DNA of 11,485 nucleotides from Oscillospiraceae bacterium (GTDB lineage: Bacteria; Bacillota; Clostridia; Oscillospirales; Ruminococcaceae). Position numbers and translations under genes: made by a program. The notes beneath the pieces are model-generated. The model saw only the letters and a list, made by a program, of their open reading frames with translations. It was not told the DNA's origin and did no database searches. The stretch lies in the NCBI GenBank assembly GCA_017410745.1, contig JAFPPJ010000479.1, forward strand, positions 1 to 11,485. The letters run 5' to 3'. Below are positions 1 through 5,761 of this stretch, piece by piece (the stretch's first letter is position 1; each line of letters begins with the position of its first letter).

Positions 1-83
1 CCTGCGGGCTGTGCAAAGAAGCCGAGCATTGTTGTGAGGATAATGACGAGCATTACGCCTATCCGACTGAGTTTTCTTCTCAT
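1..83 (-). CDS. Secreted protein, N-terminal fragment; paralogue of the FN3-like protein at 317-1306 (runs off the left edge)
   Basis: Only the first 27 codons are in the window. They begin with an ATG at 81-83 and encode a signal peptide, MRRKLSRIGVMLVIILTTML followed by GFFAQPA. This differs from the complete neighbour's signal peptide at three residues: R for G at position 7, L for F at 12 and I for V at 14. An AGAGGAGA ribosome binding site lies a few bases upstream (about 90-98). The leader and promoter also match those of the neighbour at a constant 1223-bp offset. The gene is therefore the downstream member of a tandem duplicate pair and is probably exported. Whether the mature part also carries FN3-like domains cannot be seen. 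Confidence 0.75.
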   Translation of the reverse strand, partial: MRRKLSRIGVMLVIILTTMLGFFAQPA

Positions 84-148
84 ATAAGCATCTCCTCTTT
101 TAAGGCGGCACTTCCTTATCACATCTTACCGCCTGTTATAGTAATTTT

Positions 149-157
149 AGTATATCA
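149..157 (-). promoter_or_regulatory. Extended -10 promoter of the partial left-edge gene
   Basis: On the minus strand the sequence TGATATACT carries a TATACT -10 hexamer preceded by TG-N. It is identical in the duplicated copy at 1372-1380. No good -35 hexamer is present, as is common for extended -10 promoters. A run of 13 A (168-180) lies just upstream, where the other copy has AAGAATAGAAAA. On the minus strand this T-tract could bend the DNA or alter promoter strength. Confidence 0.5.
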
Positions 158-240
158 TTAATTTTATAAAAAAAAAAAAAGCATAATTTAAATTTTCTAT
201 GAATTTTCTGAAATAATATTTGCACTTCAAACTCCAGACT

Positions 241-277
241 ATACAAAACGGCGCACCGCTTATAAGCGATGCGCCGT
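241..277 (-). terminator. Intrinsic terminator after the FN3-like gene
   Basis: The hairpin at 248-277 pairs ACGGCGCA with TGCGCCGT and continues through a U-G wobble and a CGC(U)/(A)GCG inner stem. In the minus-strand transcript it is followed by UUUUGUAU. On the plus strand the wobble would be a C-A mismatch, which supports minus-strand use. The stop codon of the gene it serves is 39 bp upstream. The same 30-bp hairpin recurs at 1471-1500. Confidence 0.85.
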
Positions 278-316
278 ATGTTTGTTCACTCACGAGAGTT
301 GCGGTGGCTTGCCGGC

Positions 317-1306
317 TTACTTTGCTGTGAAGTGTACGATGTTAGCCTTGTCCTCTGCGTAGCTTCTGCCGAAGGGAATGTAGTCGCCGTTTACGAAGGG
401 TACGATGTAGAAGCCGCGCTTCATGCCCTTCTTGAGGCCGTTCCAGTCGAAGGCTGTGCCCTTGGTAACGCGCTCTGCAAGTATCTTGTTGTTTTCGTCA
501 ACCATTACTACCTTGTACTGGGTAGCGCCGGTGTACTTATTCCATGCGATATGGCACTTGCCGGAGGTTACGGTCAGCTTGGGCTTCACGCCGTTTCTCG
601 GTGTGGAGTATGCGGTATTCTTCTGAGTGGTGAGTTTGCCTACAACAGCCTTGACATAATAGTTAGCCTTTACACCGTTGGTCATGCCGGTCACGAGGAA
701 CTTGGTCTGTGTGGTCTTGAACTCTCTCCTTATGCCGTTCTGCTCTACATATACACGATAGCTTGTTGCGTTGGGGATCTTGTTCCAGTATACCCATGCC
801 TTCTTGTTGCCGGTGGATATCTTGGTTATGCGGGGGGATGCTGCAGGAGTAGGATAATCAATGGTAACTCTTGATACACAATCGTCACCCCAGCTCTGAC
901 ATTCACGCTGAGTCCAATAAGGCAGCTGATAGAAATAATATGTTCCGCTGCTGAGAGTTATTGTTTCATCAATAGATGCGATCTGAGTCTGATGGTTTGA
1001 ATTACGCCTATAGAAAATCATATAAAGATTCTGATCATATATATAATAATCCGTAGAAGAGCCGCTATCATATTTTGCACTCTTTCCATCTGTTATGGCC
1101 CTGATCCTTACTTCACCCTCAGTATACACATCAAACCTGATATACTTGTCGTTTACTGCAGGATAGTATGTATAAGGCACGCCCGATCCCACATAAACAG
1201 ATTTGTCATCCATGCCTACCGCGCCTGCGGGCTGTGCAAAGAAGCCGAGCATTGTTGTGAGGATAACGACGAACATTACGCCTATCCCACTGAGTTTTCT
1301 TCTCAT
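317..1306 (-). CDS. Secreted protein with an N-terminal beta-rich domain and two fibronectin type III-like domains
   Basis: The 329-residue protein starts with a Sec signal peptide (residues 1-29): an MRRK N-region, a hydrophobic core and a likely cut after AGA, before VGMDD. Residues about 33-155 are rich in Tyr, Thr and Ser, look beta-structured, and include a close cysteine pair (C136, C143). Two FN3-like repeats follow. The first (about 157-240) has the pattern KAWVYWNKIPNATSYRVYV. The second (about 241-329) has CHIAWNKYTGATQYKVVMV. No catalytic motif or sortase/SLH anchor is visible, so a binding or adhesive role outside the cell is an inference. It has its own promoter, an AGAGGAGA RBS at about 1313-1321, and a terminator. 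It is one of two tandem paralogues; the other begins at position 83. Confidence 0.85.
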   Translation of the reverse strand: MRRKLSGIGVMFVVILTTMLGFFAQPAGAVGMDDKSVYVGSGVPYTYYPAVNDKYIRFDVYTEGEVRIRAITDGKSAKYDSGSSTDYYIYDQNLYMIFYRRNSNHQTQIASIDETITLSSGTYYFYQLPYWTQRECQSWGDDCVSRVTIDYPTPAASPRITKISTGNKKAWVYWNKIPNATSYRVYVEQNGIRREFKTTQTKFLVTGMTNGVKANYYVKAVVGKLTTQKNTAYSTPRNGVKPKLTVTSGKCHIAWNKYTGATQYKVVMVDENNKILAERVTKGTAFDWNGLKKGMKRGFYIVPFVNGDYIPFGRSYAEDKANIVHFTAK

Positions 1307-1371
1307 ATAAGCATCTCCTCTTATAAGGCGGCACTTCCTTAACTCGTCTTACCGCCTGTTATAATAATTTT

Positions 1372-1380
1372 AGTATATCA
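1372..1380 (-). promoter_or_regulatory. Extended -10 promoter and hairpin leader of the FN3-like gene
   Basis: On the minus strand TGATATACT gives an extended -10 element, conserved in the copy at 149-157. The predicted 5' leader of about 55-60 nt contains AGGCGG (1352-1357) pairing with CCGCCT (1326-1331) around a 20-nt loop, just upstream of the RBS. The stem is unchanged between the two duplicates while the loop differs (103-108 with 129-134 in the other copy). It may affect mRNA stability or translation, but no known riboswitch was recognised. Confidence 0.5.
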
Positions 1381-1463
1381 TTAATATAATAAGAATAGAA
1401 AAGCATAATTTTAATTTACTATAAATTTTTTGAAACAATATATTTTACTTCAAACTCCAGACT

Positions 1464-1500
1464 ATACAAAACGGCGCACCGCTTATAAGCGATGCGCCGT
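1464..1500 (-). terminator. Intrinsic terminator after the heptad-repeat lipoprotein gene
   Basis: The hairpin at 1471-1500 is identical to that at 248-277 and is followed on the minus strand by UUUUGUAU. It begins 24 bp past the stop codon at 1525. Because it lies inside the duplicated arm, the terminator of the neighbouring FN3-like gene appears to have been copied from this one, or both from a common ancestor. Confidence 0.85.
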
Positions 1501-1524
1501 TTACATATCCTGCAAACTAATTGA

Positions 1525-4500
1525 TCAGTTCTTCTCTTCCTTGAATATCTTAGTGGGATCGTATCTCTTCTTGGCTTCCTCGTTGGGGATCACAAGCTGG
1601 GAGTTTATCCATGTGTCGATAAGCTGATCGTAGTCCTCTTCCTTCATCTCAAAGAGAAGCGACTGCTTTGCGGTCTCGAAGTAGCTTTCATCCTCGTTGA
1701 GGTCAAGCTTTGCTATGATGTAGATATGCTCGCCGTCTGCGGACTCGATGATGGCGGTATCGCCCACGTTCATCTCGAATGCCTTGTTGACAACATCGGT
1801 GGAGGGATATGTAGCGCCCTTCTTTACGACCTTCCTGTTGCTGATATACTCGGAAGCGCTCGTATCGACAGCTGTACCCTCATCGGCAGCGGCTGCTGCT
1901 GCGGATACATCGTCGTATATCTCTACGGATTCGGTATCATCATCCTGAAGGTCCTCATCCTCGGCTGCGCCCTCTTCGCGTGCCTCGTCCTCCACATCAT
2001 CGCCTGTGAGTATCTGCTCACTGTCGGCTGCGGGAGCTGCTGCGGACACGTCCTCATATGTCCTGACGGTGTCGTCATCCTGCAGATCGTCGTCATCAGC
2101 AGAGCCCTCTTCGCGTGCCTCGTCTTCGGGATCGTTCTGGTTCTCCTGATTCTTCTTTATCTGCTCATCGGTGAGTATGCCGGAGTTCTTATCGCTGCCG
2201 GCTGCATTGCCGATATTCTTCTGATCTACCGTGCCGACTACTGCGCCTGTATTGTTTACGAGATTGCCGTTGGAGGTGATGTAGTAGCCGTTGTACATTG
2301 CAAATGTGCCGTTGGGATTTGCAAGATAGCCGTTGGAGGAGATATAGTAGCCGTTTATGGTGAGGTATCTGCCCTGCGTATCGGTGAGATAGCCCGATGC
2401 GCTCACATTGTAGCCTGCGGTATTGGTATAGTTGCCGAAGTTCACAGCAACGGTATTGGCGTTGGTGACAGTGCCTGCAGAGGTGACTGCGGGAGCTGTG
2501 CCCGTGATATTGCCGTTCTGGTCTACAAGGTAGCCCGTGCAGGTGATAAAGCTGCCGTTGGATGTGATAAGCGAACCGTTGGAGCTTACGAGCAAGCCGT
2601 TGGCGTTGATGTAGTTGCCGTTAATCGTGAGATACTTGCCGCTGTTATCGGTGATGAAGCCATTAGGGCTGAGCTTGTAGCCGTTGGCTGTGGTATAGTT
2701 GCCGTAGTTGACTGCGACAGTTCCTGCATTGGAATTGTTCTGTGCGGTGATGGTGCCTACCACTGCGCCTGCGGAATTTACGAGATAGCCGGTGGCGGTC
2801 ATGAAGTTGCCGTTCTGTGTGGCAAATGTGCCGTCCTTCTTGGTAAGATAGCCGTTGGCACTTACATAGTAGCCGTCGATGAGTATATATCTGCCCTGGG
2901 CATCCTGCATGAAGCCGTCGGGGCCTATCCTGTAGCCGTTGCTGGTGGTGTAGTTGCCGTAGGACATCTTGACGGTATTGTTATTGTTGTTGGCGTTGCC
3001 GATGTTGCTTGCCTTGCCGACTACAGTACCTATCGAGTTCACGAGATCGCCGTTGGAGTTGACATAGTTGCCGTTCTGCATGAGATAGGTGCCGTTGGAA
3101 TTCACAAGATAGCCGTTGGGTGCGATATAGTAACCGCTGATGGTGAGATATCTGCCCGCGCTGTCTATGAGGAAGCCTCTGTCGCCTATATAGTAGCCGT
3201 TGAGACTGGTATAGTTGCCGAAGTTCACGGCAATAGTGCCGTTGCTTGCGGTATTTACGCCGTTGGCATTGGTCAGCGTGCCGGCATTGCCCACGATATT
3301 TCCGGCGGCATTGACAAGATATCCGTTGGCAGTGACATAGTTGCCGTTCTGCATGAGATAGGTGCCGTTGGAATTCACGAGATAGCCGTTGGAAGCGATA
3401 TAGTAGCCGCTTATGGTGAGGTATCTGCCCTGGCCGTCCTGCATATAGCCGTTATTGCCCACACGGTAGCCGTTGACTGTGCTATAGTTGCCGTAGCTCA
3501 CTGCTATGGTATTGTTGAGGCCGGTATTGTTGCTCACATTGCCGACGGTAACGCCTGCGTTGTTCACAAGTCTGCCGTCTGCAGTGACATAGTTGCCGTT
3601 CTGAGTATAGAAAGTGCCGTTGGAATTTACGAGATAGCCGTTGGAAGCGATATAGCGGCCGTTGATGGTGAGATATCTGCCCTGTGCGTCTATCAGGTAG
3701 CCGTTATTGCCTATGCGGTAGTTGGCGGAGTTATAGTTGCCGTAGTTTACTGCCACGGTGCTGCCTGTAACGATATTGTTCGTGCCCGATACATTGCCTA
3801 CGACTACGCCGTTGGAATTGATGAGCCTGCCGTCGGAGGTGACGTAGTTGCCGCTCTGTGTCACATAGGTGCCGTTGGAATTCACAAGATAGCCGTTGGC
3901 AGCGATATAGTGACCGTTGATGGTGAGGTATCTGCCCTGTGCGTCTATCAGGTAGCCGTTATTGCCCGTGCGGTAGTTGGTGTTGGTATAGTTGCCGTAG
4001 TTGACAGCAACAGTGCCGTTGTTGGTGACCACCGCGCCTGATGAACCGCCGTTGGGATTGACGGTCTTGCCGTCAGACATCACATAGTAACCGTTCTGTA
4101 TGGCATATGAACCGTTGGAGTTTACAAGATAGCCGTTGGAGGATACATAGTATCCGTTTACGGTGATGAATCTTCCCGAGGAATCGGTCATAAAGCCGTT
4201 GGCAGCGATGTAGTATCCGTTGGTCGTGGTGTATGTGCCGTAGTTCATGGATACCTTGTTGTTGAGGTTGACATTGCTGATGTTGCTGCCGTTTATATAG
4301 CTGTTGGTATAGGGGTCATAGTAAGTGCCGTTGCTGTATGTGCCGTTGGCATAATAGCCCACGTTGTTCTTGGCATCCGAGCCCTCTACCTCTGTCCATT
4401 CAAGCGTGGAGTCGCCTGCGTCCTGCACGTCCGGGCTCTCACCGTCTGCAGGCTTGGCAGCAGCCTTGAGTCCCTCGTAGTATGCCTGATACTCGGCACC

Positions 4501-5193
4501 CAGGGTATCCATATCCTCGCCTGCCTTATAGCGTGCAAGGATATCCTCTGCCATCTTCATGCGCTCTGCCTTGCCGTCGGACTTGAGGAGGTTGCCCTCT
4601 CCGTCCCTGAGCTCGATGTCGATATAGTTGACAAGGGCATACTCATTGTTCATGTATCCCTTTACATCGGAATCGGCAACAGCCTGCTCGCCGCCCTCGC
4701 CGTATACTTTCTCAAAGAGCTTGCTGCGCTTCTCATCGTTGAGGAATATCATCTCATAGCTCGACTGGGATATGCCCATCTCGGTAAATGTGGTGCCTGC
4801 ATATTCCCACATCTGGTCACAGTACATCTTTGCGGAGGACACGGTATCCTCATCGAGCGTAAGGCCGTTCTGTGCGAACTTGTTCTCTACAGCGGCAAAT
4901 TCCCTTACCTGCTTCTCTGCTTCATCGAGCACCCACTGTCTTGCGGGCTTGTCCTCGATATTCATTGCAAAGAGCTGATCTGCGGTGAGCTCAGCATCTT
5001 CTTCCATATTCTCGAGCGCCTTGGTGCGTGCATCATAGTATGCGCTCTGGAGATAATAGATATACACACCGGCGGGCACCTTGAACCCGTCGATATCAGC
5101 ACTCCACTTGGTGTTCTCTCCGCAGCCCGGGAGTGTCATGGTCATCATGAGCGCAGCGGCCGCTGCAGCAGCTCTTTTTATATCCGATCTCAT
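1525..5193 (-). CDS. PrsA/SurA-like foldase lipoprotein with a giant heptapeptide-repeat insertion
   Basis: The 1222-residue product begins with a lipoprotein signal (lipobox LPGC, lipidated C24), so it should be anchored on the outer face of the membrane. Residues about 28-240 are helical and charged and resemble the SurA/PrsA N-terminal region, ending in what looks like the first half of a parvulin domain (VNYIDIEL, then a helix around 208-240). Residues about 1115-1222 resemble the second parvulin half and C-terminal helix (KAFEMNVGDTAIIES, HIYIIAKLD, then a PNEEAKKRYDP tail). Between them lie a linker, eight tandem units of 81-91 residues (about 314-988) made of Gly/Asn/Tyr heptapeptides, and a duplicated acidic, Ala-rich linker (1023-1104). 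The usual parvulin RHIL motif reads NYIDI, so prolyl isomerase activity is doubtful. An AAAGGA RBS (5202-5207) fixes the start. Its role may be export chaperoning or surface display; the foldase assignment rests on remembered family patterns. Confidence 0.75.
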   Translation of the reverse strand: MRSDIKRAAAAAAALMMTMTLPGCGENTKWSADIDGFKVPAGVYIYYLQSAYYDARTKALENMEEDAELTADQLFAMNIEDKPARQWVLDEAEKQVREFAAVENKFAQNGLTLDEDTVSSAKMYCDQMWEYAGTTFTEMGISQSSYEMIFLNDEKRSKLFEKVYGEGGEQAVADSDVKGYMNNEYALVNYIDIELRDGEGNLLKSDGKAERMKMAEDILARYKAGEDMDTLGAEYQAYYEGLKAAAKPADGESPDVQDAGDSTLEWTEVEGSDAKNNVGYYANGTYSNGTYYDPYTNSYINGSNISNVNLNNKVSMNYGTYTTTNGYYIAANGFMTDSSGRFITVNGYYVSSNGYLVNSNGSYAIQNGYYVMSDGKTVNPNGGSSGAVVTNNGTVAVNYGNYTNTNYRTGNNGYLIDAQGRYLTINGHYIAANGYLVNSNGTYVTQSGNYVTSDGRLINSNGVVVGNVSGTNNIVTGSTVAVNYGNYNSANYRIGNNGYLIDAQGRYLTINGRYIASNGYLVNSNGTFYTQNGNYVTADGRLVNNAGVTVGNVSNNTGLNNTIAVSYGNYSTVNGYRVGNNGYMQDGQGRYLTISGYYIASNGYLVNSNGTYLMQNGNYVTANGYLVNAAGNIVGNAGTLTNANGVNTASNGTIAVNFGNYTSLNGYYIGDRGFLIDSAGRYLTISGYYIAPNGYLVNSNGTYLMQNGNYVNSNGDLVNSIGTVVGKASNIGNANNNNNTVKMSYGNYTTSNGYRIGPDGFMQDAQGRYILIDGYYVSANGYLTKKDGTFATQNGNFMTATGYLVNSAGAVVGTITAQNNSNAGTVAVNYGNYTTANGYKLSPNGFITDNSGKYLTINGNYINANGLLVSSNGSLITSNGSFITCTGYLVDQNGNITGTAPAVTSAGTVTNANTVAVNFGNYTNTAGYNVSASGYLTDTQGRYLTINGYYISSNGYLANPNGTFAMYNGYYITSNGNLVNNTGAVVGTVDQKNIGNAAGSDKNSGILTDEQIKKNQENQNDPEDEAREEGSADDDDLQDDDTVRTYEDVSAAAPAADSEQILTGDDVEDEAREEGAAEDEDLQDDDTESVEIYDDVSAAAAAADEGTAVDTSASEYISNRKVVKKGATYPSTDVVNKAFEMNVGDTAIIESADGEHIYIIAKLDLNEDESYFETAKQSLLFEMKEEDYDQLIDTWINSQLVIPNEEAKKRYDPTKIFKEEKN
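1882..2127 (-). repeat. Duplicated acidic, alanine-rich linker in the lipoprotein
   Basis: Residues 1023-1057 and 1068-1104 are two copies, 45 residues apart, of a segment reading EDEAREEG, then an acidic run with LQDDDT, then Y(E/D)DVSAAA and AAD. It is strongly negatively charged and lies between the heptad array and the C-terminal foldase-like half. It probably acts as an extended spacer. Confidence 0.85.
2230..4254 (-). repeat. Eight tandem units of ten heptapeptides (21-bp DNA period)
   Basis: In the protein, glycines recur every 7 residues. Unit 1 has them at 319, 326, 333, 340, 347, 354, 361, 368, 375 and 382. Unit 8 has them at 920, 927 and onward to 983. Units begin near residues 314, 395, 480, 563, 654, 741, 826 and 915. 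Ordered heptads within a unit read roughly YGNYTxx, NGYxIGx, NGFLxDx, QGRYLTI, NGYYIAx, NGYLVNS, NGTYxxQ, NGNYVTx, xGxLVNS, xGxVVGx, then an Asn/Thr-rich spacer. Units 2 and 3 share a one-residue deletion in heptad 2, so they are probably recent duplicates. A 45-bp stretch is identical at 3061-3105 and 3334-3378. Confidence 0.95.
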
Positions 5194-5267
5194 TGCGATC
5201 GTCCTTTCTTACATCTATACATTCTCTGTGCGTTGCGTCACTATCGTCGTATGAATACATATAGTAT

Positions 5268-5296
5268 ATTATAGCACAATCCGCACAAAAAGTAAA
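5268..5296 (-). promoter_or_regulatory. Promoter of the heptad-repeat lipoprotein gene
   Basis: On the minus strand TTTACT (5291-5296) is followed after 17 bp by TATAAT (5268-5273). The TGC before the -10 makes it an extended -10 element. The expected transcript has a leader of about 65-70 nt ending in the AAAGGA RBS. The gene can therefore be expressed independently of the operon upstream. Confidence 0.75.
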
Positions 5297-5360
5297 TAAA
5301 AACAGTCAAGCGGCAAAATATTTGTTGATTTGCAGCATTTTCCACAGTGCACTCTTTTAT

Positions 5361-5717
5361 TTATTGGCATTTCCTACAAAGCGTCCAGTAATACCGTCTG
5401 CCCGACTGCGGAAAATCGTCCATGACACCGTGCTCGGGATCATAGAACGTGCCCTCATGATAAAGCGACCAGTGCCAGCATCTCGGCGTTTCGAGCGAAA
5501 GCACACACATCGGCGGGAGCTCTTCCTTGGTCTTCACGGCGATGCGCTCGCTCCCCATAGCATATCCGTAGTGTTCAAACGCGCGGCGCATCTCCCTGAG
5601 GTCGGTCTCACGTTCGTTCCCGAGATACTCGCAGACCTCCCCGGGGTCAACGCCCGCAGCCATCGCTATCACCGCCTGTCCGCACTGGAGCGGCGTAGGT
5701 TCGTGTATATAGGTCAT
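5361..5717 (-). CDS. Small C39-like (papain-fold) cysteine peptidase, putative
   Basis: The 118-residue protein carries the order expected of a C39-like cysteine peptidase. Near the N-terminus PLQCGQAVIAM gives a candidate catalytic C12 with Q11 just before it. Late in the chain CWHWSLYHEGTFYDP gives H82 and D93 as the remaining triad. There is no signal peptide or membrane segment, and it is about the size of a single such domain. Start choice: the frame can open with a TTG at 5765, but that would place a perfect terminator hairpin inside the coding region. The ATG at 5715-5717 follows GGAGGG (5721-5726), with a rather short spacing. Extra cysteines (C29, C71, C80, C114, C117) are notable. 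It lies just behind the dynamin cassette and is probably expressed by terminator read-through. Substrate unknown. Confidence 0.6.
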   Translation of the reverse strand: MTYIHEPTPLQCGQAVIAMAAGVDPGEVCEYLGNERETDLREMRRAFEHYGYAMGSERIAVKTKEELPPMCVLSLETPRCWHWSLYHEGTFYDPEHGVMDDFPQSGRRYYWTLCRKCQ

Positions 5718-5726
5718 ATTCCCTCC

Positions 5727-5755
5727 AAAAAGGACTGCTGCATACGCAGCAGTCC
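5727..5755 (-). terminator. Strong intrinsic terminator between the dynamin cassette and the C39-like gene
   Basis: A perfect 10-bp stem (GGACTGCTGC / GCAGCAGTCC) with a 4-nt loop occupies 5732-5755. On the minus strand it is followed directly by UUUUU (5727-5731). The next six bases are the GGAGGG ribosome binding site of the C39-like gene. The element thus ends the cassette transcript 7 bp past the last stop codon and gates expression of the gene behind it. Confidence 0.9.
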
Positions 5756-5761
5756 CACATA

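Larger units (their letters stand above)
1..277. repeat. Tandem-duplication arm, left copy
   Basis: This is the partner of 1224-1500. Equivalent landmarks (start codon 83/1306, -10 element 149/1372, hairpin 248/1471) are all exactly 1223 bp apart, although the promoter A/T tracts between them differ. The left part of the duplicated gene continues beyond the window. Confidence 0.9.
1224..1500. repeat. Tandem-duplication arm, right copy (matches 1-277 at an offset of 1223 bp)
   Basis: This stretch covers the signal-peptide codons, RBS, leader hairpin, promoter and the hairpin of the upstream terminator. It matches 1-277 with scattered substitutions and a single-base indel in the promoter A/T tract. 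Similarity stops abruptly at 277/278 versus 1500/1501, the edge of the terminator hairpin, which marks one duplication breakpoint. The duplicated unit is therefore terminator-promoter-gene. Confidence 0.9.

Noticed and set aside
1726..4041. A 771-codon plus-strand open frame opposite the heptad-repeat gene
   Set aside because: It is the antisense shadow of the repeat array: its own periodic VAVGICKIAVGG-like pattern mirrors the 21-bp repeat. It has no plausible RBS or promoter, and the minus frame has a signal peptide, lipobox and terminator.
2230..4254. CRISPR-like or minisatellite interpretation of the 21-bp periodic DNA
   Set aside because: There are no spacer/repeat alternation or identical direct repeats, and the period maintains an open reading frame with conserved Gly and aromatic codons. 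It is a coding repeat.
5297..5360. A terminator after the C39-like gene
   Set aside because: Only weak, short complementarity was found and no clear stem followed by a U-tract, so read-through towards the lipoprotein gene cannot be excluded.
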